64,000 bases of DNA from Parachlamydiales bacterium (lineage in GTDB: Bacteria > Chlamydiota > Chlamydiia > Chlamydiales > SM23-39): positions 62,001 through 126,000 of the forward strand of contig JAIBBX010000005.1 of the NCBI GenBank assembly GCA_019694475.1. The letters run 5' to 3'. The notes beneath the pieces are model-generated. The model searched no databases, was not told the origin of the DNA, and saw only the letters and a program-made list of their open reading frames with translations. Below are positions 35,996-42,660 of this stretch, one piece after another (within the stretch, counting starts at the first letter, position 1; every line of letters starts with the position of its first letter). The translations under genes were made by a program, and so were the position numbers.

Positions 35996-37222
35996 CTACA
36001 TTCCCATTTTGCAAATACGATTACCTATGGCTGTTCCAGCCAACCATCCTGTGGTCCAGGCATTTTGAAAGTTAAATCCTCCTGTGATCCCATCGATATT
36101 GAGGATTTCTCCGGCAAAAAAAAGACCTGGGACGATTTTACTTTCCATGGTTCTAAAATCTATGCTTTTTAAATCCACGCCGCCTGCTGTAACGAACTCC
36201 TGTTTATAGGTCGTTTTTCCCTCGATGAAGTATGGATCGGAGTATAATTTTGCGGCCAATTGAGCAAGGGCCTTATTCTGGATTTTACCAAGAGAGAGTG
36301 TTGAGTCGATATCGAGAGATTTGCAAAGGCGTGCTAAAAGATTGCTGGGCAGTAGCGTGGGTATTGTCTGTTGAGGATTTTCTTGCTTTTTTTGCAAAAG
36401 ATTTTGATAGAGAGTTTCTTGATTCGGAATGCTAAGCCAATTGATTTGGAGGGTGGCTTTGTAGTCAAGTTGGTGTAATTTCCGGGCAGCCCAAGCAGAG
36501 AGTTTCAAAATAGCCGGCCCGCTAAAACCCCAATGGGTCAAAAGCAGCGGCCCCTGCTGTTTAAAGCTCGTGTCTTTTAGGGAGACAATGACGTCCGGTA
36601 CAGAAATGCCGGAGAGATCGAGAAGGGGAGAGCTCGGTACATTGAATGTAAAAAGGGAAGGAACAGGTTCAACGATTGCATGTCCAAATTTTTTGGCAAT
36701 GGAATGACCCCATGAAGAAGATCCGGTTGCTAAAAGGATGGAATCGGCGCTGATTTGCTGATTTTCCAATTGAATGAGAAATTGACCCTCTTTTTTTTCA
36801 ATTGATTCCACGCGTTGTTGTTTTCTGATCTCAACACCGGCATGAGACACTTCATGGATTAAACACTGGATAATCGTTTCTGACGAGTCGGTGGTTGGAA
36901 ACATCCTCCCATCGCTTTCTGTTTTGAGGGCCACGCCGCGCTCTTCAAACCAGGCAACGGTGTCTTTGGGCTGAAAACGGTGGAAAGGGCCGATGAGTTC
37001 TTTAGATCCCCGAGGATAGTTTTGCGTCAATTTAACTGGATCGAAACAGGCGTGGGTCACATTGCAACGCCCCCCTCCTGAAATGCGCACTTTAGCAAGG
37101 ACTTGATTAGTCTTCTCGAGCACGATCACCTGGGCTGAAGGATTTTGGGTTTTGCACCGAATCGCAGCAAAAATACCTGCCGCCCCCCCTCCGATCACTA
37201 CATGAATAAGTTGTTTGCCCAT
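35996..37222 (-). CDS. HI0933-family FAD-dependent oxidoreductase
   Basis: A flavoprotein with a Rossmann FAD site at the very start (HVVIGGGAAGIFAAIRCK), the family signature VRISGGGRCNVTHA at about residue 50, ADSILLATGSSSWG, and the C-terminal GLFFAGEILNIDGITGGFNF motif. Members of this family (also called aminoacetone oxidase-like) have no settled function. I start at the ATG at 37222, which places the FAD motif in its normal position; the frame is open to 37300 with no support. Length 408 aa. Confidence 0.9.
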   Translation of the reverse strand: MGKQLIHVVIGGGAAGIFAAIRCKTQNPSAQVIVLEKTNQVLAKVRISGGGRCNVTHACFDPVKLTQNYPRGSKELIGPFHRFQPKDTVAWFEERGVALKTESDGRMFPTTDSSETIIQCLIHEVSHAGVEIRKQQRVESIEKKEGQFLIQLENQQISADSILLATGSSSWGHSIAKKFGHAIVEPVPSLFTFNVPSSPLLDLSGISVPDVIVSLKDTSFKQQGPLLLTHWGFSGPAILKLSAWAARKLHQLDYKATLQINWLSIPNQETLYQNLLQKKQENPQQTIPTLLPSNLLARLCKSLDIDSTLSLGKIQNKALAQLAAKLYSDPYFIEGKTTYKQEFVTAGGVDLKSIDFRTMESKIVPGLFFAGEILNIDGITGGFNFQNAWTTGWLAGTAIGNRICKMGM

Positions 37223-37308
37223 AGATACCGTCGGTATAGTATAACACCAAATTAATTTTAGTTCTAAATTGACAAAACGAGGAGGCAAGGGAAGAGTCAA
37301 TTTACAAA

Positions 37309-37377
37309 AAAAAGGCGGAAATTTCCCTGCCTATTCTTGTTGAAGGTGGAGAGACGCTTTCAGAATTTGTAATTGGA
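37309..37377 (-). repeat. ssrA-end-like repeat, copy 1 (degenerate)
   Basis: A decayed terminator hairpin (aaggcggaaatttccctgcctat) is followed by gaaGGTGGAGAGAcgctttcagaa, which parallels copy 2 at 39025-39050 (gggGGTGGAGAGAcgcattcagaa). It is the outermost copy, next to the flavoprotein gene. Confidence 0.65.
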
Positions 37378-37432
37378 AAAAATTGAAAATAAGAGTTATC
37401 TTTCTTAGAAGCAATTTCATATCCGGTGATTT

Positions 37433-37831
37433 ATGAAGCAGTTTTTCTTTCTTGCTATTGCAGTAGCAATTCATGGGGCTGCAACCAGAAGTGATTGGAA
37501 AGTTTTTCCTATGACAGAGCCCAAAGCGCAAATTCCTTTAGATCTGATATGTAAAAAGTCAGAATTTGCATCGATTGCGCAAGGATTTATTCCTAGGAAT
37601 ATGGATGATAGATGGGTAATCGTTGTAGAAAATGGGCATATCTTCTTCTATCGAAGTTGGACTGGAGCAATGATTTATGATTGCGTATTCGAGGAAAAAG
37701 GAGATGAGATTTGGATTTCTTCAATGTATGCAAACCGAAATGCCCATGAATGCTCAAATACCGATGATGAAAGCGATATTCTCCAAATAACAGATTTATT
37801 GAATTGGTTGGTTTCTCAAAATTCTAAATGA
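37433..37831 (+). CDS. Secreted hypothetical protein (132 aa) in an ssrA cassette
   Basis: A signal peptide (MKQFFFLAIAVAIHGAATRS) is followed by a small domain with alternating strands, WVIVVENGHIFFYRSWTGAM, then DEIWISSMYANRNAHECSN. No family recognised; the WVI-GHIFFYRSWTG pattern recalls small immunity-like proteins but I cannot assign it. It begins 55 bases after repeat copy 1 and shares a cassette with the VanX-like gene at 38016. Base composition is more AT-rich than neighbouring core genes, fitting an acquired segment. Confidence 0.7.
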   Translation: MKQFFFLAIAVAIHGAATRSDWKVFPMTEPKAQIPLDLICKKSEFASIAQGFIPRNMDDRWVIVVENGHIFFYRSWTGAMIYDCVFEEKGDEIWISSMYANRNAHECSNTDDESDILQITDLLNWLVSQNSK

Positions 37832-38015
37832 CATAATTAAGGATAAAATTAACTCTTCCATTCACGTAATGCCAGGTGTTGGTTTGGTTGCTGAACGCAT
37901 TAAAGATCATGAACCTATCCTAGTAAAATTTTACTCGGACAGCTTCATCGGAAAGATCGCAATATTTTGATAGTTTATCTAAATTGAATTTTGAATAACA
38001 AAAGGATGTAAGACA

Positions 38016-38876
38016 ATGATAATAAAATTAATGTGCTTGATTGGTTTGCAAGCAAGCATTTTTGCAATGAACTGGAATGAATTTATAGAGATCCATCGCG
38101 AACTTTTCTCAGATGAAAGTGTTGTAGCAAAACAATGCGAAGCTTTTAGCAAATCGGAAGCTCCTGCAATTGTCGATTCTAGGATTAAATCAATACCTAT
38201 TTGTGAGAATTATGAAGAGTTAATAGATCTTAGGCTGATGAATGTCGAAAGAATCTCTATGATGCCTCAGCCAAATAGTCCATTTGAAGGACCTGACTTC
38301 AATTCAGGGCTACCTAATGCATCAAAAATGAGAGCATCGGTTTTTCTTAAATTGCAGGGAATGATTGATCAGTTAGATGAGCTAGCAATTAGTTTTGGAT
38401 ATGAGCCTGGACAGGTTGATATTTTAGTATTTGAGGGGCTGAGAGATTTGGGTACTCAAAAAATGCTTTTTGACAAGAAGTTAGAGGAGATTCTTTTTTT
38501 AAATCCCGATATGAGCTTTGAAATGGCGGAAAAAGAAACGTCCAAGTGGGTTTCTCCTGTAAAAAATAACACACCAGTTCATTCAACAGGAGCTGCGGTA
38601 GACCTGCGGTTATGGGATAACAAAAATAATTGCTTTCTTGATTTAGGCCCATTTGGAGTGATATGGGGGCATGCTCAGTTAGCTCCAACATTTTCGGAAG
38701 GAATCTCTGATATCCAGAAAAAGAATCGACTTTATTGTCTGATAGCAGCAGAAAGGGCTGGACTTACGAATTATGTTTACGAATGGTGGCATTTTTCGTT
38801 TGGAGATCGATATGACGTTTATTGGAAAGATCAAAATGGTCAAGAAAAGGTAGCTTTGTATGGTTCGGTTCAGTAG
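38016..38876 (+). CDS. VanX-like D-Ala-D-Ala dipeptidase with signal peptide
   Basis: Zinc dipeptidase of the VanX/DdpX family, which cleaves D-alanyl-D-alanine. Metal and catalytic motifs are clear: VHSTGAAVDLRLWD (SxHxxGxAxD-type) at about residue 190 and EWWHFSFGD at about 260. The N terminus MIIKLMCLIGLQASIFAM is a signal peptide, so it acts in the periplasm or beyond, where it might recycle or degrade cell-wall dipeptides. AAGGA ribosome site. It lies inside the second-largest cassette of the ssrA repeat region, between copies 1 and 2. Confidence 0.88.
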   Translation: MIIKLMCLIGLQASIFAMNWNEFIEIHRELFSDESVVAKQCEAFSKSEAPAIVDSRIKSIPICENYEELIDLRLMNVERISMMPQPNSPFEGPDFNSGLPNASKMRASVFLKLQGMIDQLDELAISFGYEPGQVDILVFEGLRDLGTQKMLFDKKLEEILFLNPDMSFEMAEKETSKWVSPVKNNTPVHSTGAAVDLRLWDNKNNCFLDLGPFGVIWGHAQLAPTFSEGISDIQKKNRLYCLIAAERAGLTNYVYEWWHFSFGDRYDVYWKDQNGQEKVALYGSVQ

Positions 38877-38929
38877 TTGATTAGAGATTTATGCTCTCGC
38901 ATGTAAGCCGAGAAGCGAAGCAAAAGAAA

Positions 38930-39060
38930 GTTAAATATTTTTTGCTGCAGTTTCATCCAAATAAGCCGGGGAATTTCCCGGCCTTCCTTTTGCATTTTGC
39001 GTTCTGCGTTTTGCATTTATTTTGGGGGTGGAGAGACGCATTCAGAACTTTTGATTGGAC
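38930..39060 (-). repeat. ssrA-end-like repeat, copy 2 (long form)
   Basis: From 38930 to 39036 the DNA is nearly identical to 40709-40821: aaagttaaatatttttt, ctgcagtttcatc, the hairpin agccggggaatttcccggcct, a TTTTGC-rich spacer, then tttgggGGTGGAGAGA. After the core it continues cgcattcagaa like copy 1. Confidence 0.8.
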
Positions 39061-39115
39061 TACAGTCTCCATTGCAAGATATAATTTATTCAGTAGAAAA
39101 AAGTATTGAGTATTT

Positions 39116-39466
39116 ATGACAGATTTACCCAAATGTGCCAAATGCGGCTCCGAATATACATACAAAGATGGTGTTTTATATATTTGTCCGGAATGCGGTC
39201 ATGAGTGGGCTATTGATGCAGAGAAAAAAGAGGAGCCGGCGCAGCCCGTTGTAAAGGATGCATATGGAAACATTCTTCAAGACGGTGATAGCGTGACGAT
39301 TATTAAAAATATAAAGGTAAAAGGCTCTGCATCCGATTTAAAGGCTGGAGTAAAAGTGAAAAATATTCGCCTGGTGGAGGAAGTCAACGGCCACAATATC
39401 GAGGCTAAGATTCCAGGATTTGGGACGATGATGCTTAAATCCGAGATTGTAAAGAAGAGCAACTAG
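39116..39466 (+). CDS. phnA: PhnA/YjdM zinc-ribbon protein
   Basis: An N-terminal zinc ribbon ([15 protein letters not shown] and [11 protein letters not shown], residues 5-31) is followed by an SH3-like domain with the family pattern [32 protein letters not shown] and [18 protein letters not shown]. The family is named for a phosphonate operon but is not needed for phosphonate use; function open. The gene forms a cassette of its own between repeat copies 2 and 3, with few bases to spare. Confidence 0.92.
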   Translation: MTDLPKCAKCGSEYTYKDGVLYICPECGHEWAIDAEKKEEPAQPVVKDAYGNILQDGDSVTIIKNIKVKGSASDLKAGVKVKNIRLVEEVNGHNIEAKIPGFGTMMLKSEIVKKSN

Positions 39467-39541
39467 AGTTTTTTGTTCAGAGGAACGACTTAAGAAAACA
39501 CCGGGTGTTGCGGTATATTATCGTGCAGCAACTGTATAAAA

Positions 39542-39608
39542 AAGGCCCGGGATTTTCCCGGGCCTTTTTGTTTGGAGGTGGCGAGAATTGAACTCTCGTC
39601 CTTAACCC
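39542..39608 (-). repeat. ssrA 3'-end duplicate with terminator, copy 3
   Basis: The hairpin ggcccgggattttcccgggcc and tttttgtttGGAGGTGGcGAGA are followed by attgaactctcgtccttaac. This matches the true ssrA end at 41143-41204 over about 60 bp with only a few mismatches, and includes the whole T-arm of the tmRNA. It is the most complete displaced ssrA end. Confidence 0.85.
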
Positions 39609-39613
39609 TTCAA

Positions 39614-40663
39614 TCATTCTCTATCCTCAAGCTCTTGTTCAATTTCCTCGATGCTTGGTAAAGACCCTTTTAGCTCATCGGGAAGAGACTCTATAATCTT
39701 TGCTTCATACTGAGATATGCCAATAGGTTTATTGACATCTCGCAATGCATACTCAGCAACGACTTTGTTTTTGCCCTTGCAAAGCAAAAGTCCTATAGTC
39801 GATTTGTCGTCTGGATGTCTCATTTTGTCATCTACAGCAGAAAGATAGAAATTCATCTTCCCTACAAATTCGGGCTTGAAATCCGTTGCCTTCAGCTCAA
39901 CCACAATAAAACATCTAAGCTTGTAATGATAGAAGAGCAGATCGATATAAAAATCTTGTCCTCCCACTTCCAGATGAACCTGGCGGCCCACCAGAGAAAA
40001 ACCCGCTCCCAGCTCGAGTAAAAATCTTTGGACGTGATCCAAAAGCCCTGATTCTAGTTCTTGCTCATCGTGTTTATCTCGTAGAGTTAAAAAATCAAAG
40101 CAGTAGGGGTCTTTTAATGTTTGATGGGCTAGGTCAGATTGAGGAGAGGGGAGAGTGATTTGAAAATTGGTGAGAGCCTTTCCTTCTCGTTTATGAAGGC
40201 CGCTATCTAGCCAGTGCAGTAAAACGTTTCGACTCCATCCATGTTCAATGGTTTTGTGGGCATACCAAAGTCTGTCTTGAAGAGTTTCAAGCTTTTGGAG
40301 GAGAAGGATGTTATGACCCCATGGAATTTGGGCAACAAGCTGTTGCCCAATTGCAAATTCTGGATATTCCTTTGCGAATTGAACCATGTATTTGAGATTT
40401 CTATGAGAAAACCCCTTCATTTCAGGAAAAGTAGCTTTGAGGTCTTTGGCTAAATTTTCGACGGTTTTAGCACCCCAGCCTTCGTCTTTTTGTTTGAGAT
40501 GAATTTTAAAGCCTATTTCCCAATAAAGATTGATGAGTTCGTGATTTACTGCTAAGGCGGCTTTTACCTGGGAAGTTAGGATTTTTTCTTTAATCTCTTT
40601 GAAGAAAGCTTTGTATTCTTTGAGGACTGTGGCTTGGACTTTTTCGATTGTATTAGATGGCAT
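39614..40663 (-). CDS. DUF1016 / YhcG-type PD-(D/E)XK nuclease
   Basis: An N-terminal DUF1016 helical domain (about 15-150, with NHELINLYWEIGFKIHLKQK and GFSHRNLKYMVQFAKEYP) is joined to a C-terminal PD-(D/E)XK nuclease domain (about 190-340) with the catalytic pattern FYIDLLFYHYKLRCFIVVELK. These proteins travel with mobile and defence islands and type I restriction systems. Its stop lies five bases from repeat copy 3 and its start about 45 bases from repeat copy 4, so the gene fills one cassette exactly. No restriction or toxin partner is beside it. Confidence 0.92.
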   Translation of the reverse strand: MPSNTIEKVQATVLKEYKAFFKEIKEKILTSQVKAALAVNHELINLYWEIGFKIHLKQKDEGWGAKTVENLAKDLKATFPEMKGFSHRNLKYMVQFAKEYPEFAIGQQLVAQIPWGHNILLLQKLETLQDRLWYAHKTIEHGWSRNVLLHWLDSGLHKREGKALTNFQITLPSPQSDLAHQTLKDPYCFDFLTLRDKHDEQELESGLLDHVQRFLLELGAGFSLVGRQVHLEVGGQDFYIDLLFYHYKLRCFIVVELKATDFKPEFVGKMNFYLSAVDDKMRHPDDKSTIGLLLCKGKNKVVAEYALRDVNKPIGISQYEAKIIESLPDELKGSLPSIEEIEQELEDRE

Positions 40664-40708
40664 TTTAGGCTCTCGATAGAAGCCAAGAAGTATAGCAGGA
40701 AAGAGTGA

Positions 40709-40829
40709 AAAGTTAAATATTTTTTACTGCAGTTTCATCGAAAAAAAAGCCGGGGAATTTCCCGGCCTTCAGTTTTGCAATTTGCGTTCTGCGTTTTGCA
40801 TTTATTTTGGAGGTGGAGAGAAGCCCTTT
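40709..40829 (-). repeat. ssrA-end-like repeat, copy 4 (long form)
   Basis: Long direct repeat of copy 2 (over 90% identical by eye for about 110 bp): aagttaaatatttttt, ctgcagtttcatc, hairpin agccggggaatttcccggcct, TTTTGC-rich spacer, attttGGAGGTGGAGAGA. After the core it runs into the first 181-bp unit (agccctttgctagg). Confidence 0.82.
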
Positions 40830-40989
40830 GCTAGGGGCTGGCGCCCCTAGTCTGGCCGGGCCGGTCGGTCTCGGTCGGTTTTTCGAGACGAAAAACATCG
40901 CCCTCAACTCAATTCTCTTAACGCAAGGCAAACTATTGCCTTGCTCACCACTAAAAAAAAGCCCGGGGTTTTCCCGGGCCTTTTTGTTT
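40809..40989. repeat. 181-bp structured unit A
   Basis: First of two tandem units with exact 181-bp spacing; the ssrA end at 41171 keeps the same phase. It contains the core GGAGGTGGAGAGA, the hairpins ctaggggc/gcccctag, gtctcg/cgagac and caaggcaa/ttgccttg, and a terminator-like hairpin gcccggggttttcccgggc followed by five T. No believable gene: the frames in it repeat between units and lack ribosome sites. Confidence 0.85.
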
Positions 40990-41170
40990 GGAGGTGGAGA
41001 GAAGCCCTTTGCTAGGGGCTGGCGCCCCTAGTCTGGCCGGGCCGGTCGGTCTCGGTCGGTTTTTCGAGACAAAAAACATCGCCCTCAACTCAATTCTCTC
41101 ACGCAAGGCAAACTATTGCCTTGCTCACCTCCAAAAAAAAAGCCCGGGGTTTTCCCGGGCCTTTTTGTTT
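40990..41170. repeat. 181-bp structured unit B
   Basis: Second copy, differing from unit A at only a handful of positions (for example gacaaaaaac for gacgaaaaac, ctctcacgc for ctcttaacgc). All hairpins are kept. Its terminal hairpin serves as the present terminator of ssrA on the minus strand. Confidence 0.85.
41141..41166 (-). terminator. ssrA terminator
   Basis: Hairpin agcccggggttttcccgggcc; read on the minus strand it is followed by nine T. It lies directly downstream of the tmRNA 3' end and is the template of the hairpins repeated at copies 1-5. Confidence 0.85.
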
Positions 41171-41544
41171 GGAGGTGGAGAGAATTGAACTCTCGTCCTT
41201 AACACCCTCGTAACATCGATGACTACATGCTTAGTGCCTTATTGGTTAAATTGACCCTGCCGAAAGGCTCTTATCGCTTCGGGTCAATTAGACGTTCTCT
41301 ATCTTAGACTCCTTCCTAGATCGCCCTAAAGGGAATGGAATCCATACCAAGATGTATGACAGTAGAATTCTGAAACTCCCGGTCCGATTTCAGGCTACCG
41401 TCTCACTACTAGCGGTTAAGCTGCAGCGAGAGACAAATCGTAAGATTCGTCGTTTATTGTTTAATCGGATGATTAAAGAGGCCAACCGATCGTCCTCTGC
41501 ATGCCACCAAAGACTTGAGCTTAAGTCGAAACCTTGACACCCCC
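41170..41544 (-). ncRNA. ssrA: Transfer-messenger RNA (tmRNA)
   Basis: The tRNA-like ends pair: 5' GGGGGUG with 3' CACCUCC, followed by discriminator A; CCA is not encoded. The 3' T-arm reads GGACGAGAGTTCAATTCTCTC, and the 5' end carries the conserved GGTTTCGACTTAAGC and GGTGGCATGCAGAGG. The tag frame, aligned with E. coli GCA-AAC-GAC-GAA, reads I-N-D-E-S-Y-D-L-S-L-A-A-A then TAA (starting near 41463 and ending near 41417). The resume codon would be ATA; a start one codon earlier at ACA is possible. The tag ends in LAAA, close to the usual LAA degron. Rescues stalled ribosomes with SmpB. Confidence 0.95.
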
Positions 41545-41552
41545 GCGAGAGG

Positions 41553-41585
41553 AACGCAAAACGCAGAATGCAAAATGCAAAAGTT
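41553..41585 (+). repeat. Inverted copy of the TTTTGC-rich spacer
   Basis: aacgcaaaacgcagaatgcaaaatgcaaaag is the reverse complement of the spacer found in repeat copies 2 (about 38985-39016) and 4 (about 40773-40803). It lies just beyond the 5' end of ssrA, so related sequence brackets the gene. Beyond it, to 41733, I see no gene. Confidence 0.65.
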
Positions 41586-41733
41586 GGGCGTTCGCCCTCG
41601 CGGGGACGTAAAAGCCTGGTTTTACCCCTTTATTTTACCATATATGGGATTTTTTTGTGAAAAGAGTTGGGTTTAAGAGGGTTGCCGAAATCAGAAGATT
41701 TTCGCATAATGACCCATAAGAGGGTTTGGGCAG

Positions 41734-42618
41734 ATGAAGATAAGCGTTGATAATCAGGTAATTAGGTTATTGGAGGCAGATCCTGGTAAGGTATTGAACA
41801 CTCCTTTGGAGAATGGGTTTTTAAACTTCAGCTGGCCTTCGATTCTAGAATATCTCGGGTTAGGCGGGATTTTGGGCCGTCTGCCGCCGTTTGACGAGAG
41901 AAATGCTCTTTTCGTCGCGACAGTGCACGCTCTTTGCGAAGTCAATAACCCTGAAGACCTCTTTTATGTTTATGACAGCCTCTTCACAGAAACGATCAAA
42001 CAGATCAAATCGCTCAAAGAGATCGACGCTGCGTTTTTATTGGAGAAGATCGGGGAAAGGAAAGAAATAAAAAATATTCTAACACCCGCTTTGGCTGAAA
42101 AAGAAAAGAGATTGAGAGAAAATGGGCCTGAGGCAATGCACGATCTGATCCTTTATCTCGCTTGGGATCGGATGTGCGTGAGGATGGGAGTGCTATTTGA
42201 TCACCCGTCTAAAAATGAGACGTTTTTGCAAAATTTAAAGCATTTGAAGTGGTGTCTTTTAGAATCTTTTTTACATATCGCAGGACAGGGGAGAACGAAC
42301 CCCTCGTTTTACAGACTCATTGAAGCCCTTTTCTACTACCAAATGCGGGAAGAGCGCATGCAGACTCATCAAGATGCTGACTGGGAGCTTTTAACCCAAA
42401 GCTTCCAAGCTTTAAAAAATCCCAATGAACTTGTCGATTATTTCTACATCGACCACGCCATAGCCTCATCTTCGGTTTGCCATTTGACATTGGACCCCCC
42501 TGAGATTGTCCAATCCCGCCTCGATTTGGCAAACTATATGATCTCTCAGCTCAAGGCAGAAATCCCCACCTGGAATTACAGCCTCTCTGAAAGCCATATC
42601 ATTCATTTATCTGGCTGA
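41734..42618 (+). CDS. Conserved hypothetical protein (294 aa)
   Basis: A soluble, mainly helical protein with no signal peptide or clear motif: SWPSILEYLGLGGILGRLPP, ALCEVNNPEDLFYVYDSLF, DLILYLAWDRMCVRMGVLF, and PNELVDYFYIDHAIASSSVC. I do not know the family. It lies just upstream of ileS, with 42 bp between them, and might equal the conserved unknown gene before ileS in Chlamydia, but that rests on memory of gene order. The long, clean frame and normal codon use make it real. Confidence 0.75.
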   Translation: MKISVDNQVIRLLEADPGKVLNTPLENGFLNFSWPSILEYLGLGGILGRLPPFDERNALFVATVHALCEVNNPEDLFYVYDSLFTETIKQIKSLKEIDAAFLLEKIGERKEIKNILTPALAEKEKRLRENGPEAMHDLILYLAWDRMCVRMGVLFDHPSKNETFLQNLKHLKWCLLESFLHIAGQGRTNPSFYRLIEALFYYQMREERMQTHQDADWELLTQSFQALKNPNELVDYFYIDHAIASSSVCHLTLDPPEIVQSRLDLANYMISQLKAEIPTWNYSLSESHIIHLSG

Positions 42619-42660
42619 AAGTTCCCTAATCTATTATAATAGTAGATTTTAGAGGTAGTT

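Noticed and set aside
37869-37970. Possible 33-residue ORF (MPGVGLVAERIKDHEPILVK...)
   Set aside because: No ribosome site, no signal or domain. It may be a fragment of a lost gene in the cassette, but that cannot be supported.
38985-39016. CRISPR-like or phase-variable short repeats (TTTTGC steps)
   Set aside because: The steps are contiguous, without spacers, and the whole block is part of the 110-bp repeat.
39571-39608. A tRNA gene suggested by the T-arm-like ggacgagagttcaattctc
   Set aside because: Only the 3' part is present; it matches the ssrA end, so it is a displaced tmRNA fragment.
40807-41188. Frames of 66-74 residues inside the 181-bp units
   Set aside because: They repeat with the unit, have no ribosome site, and encode the hairpins and terminators.
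41352-41537. 61-residue plus-strand frame
   Set aside because: It lies wholly within ssrA on the opposite strand.
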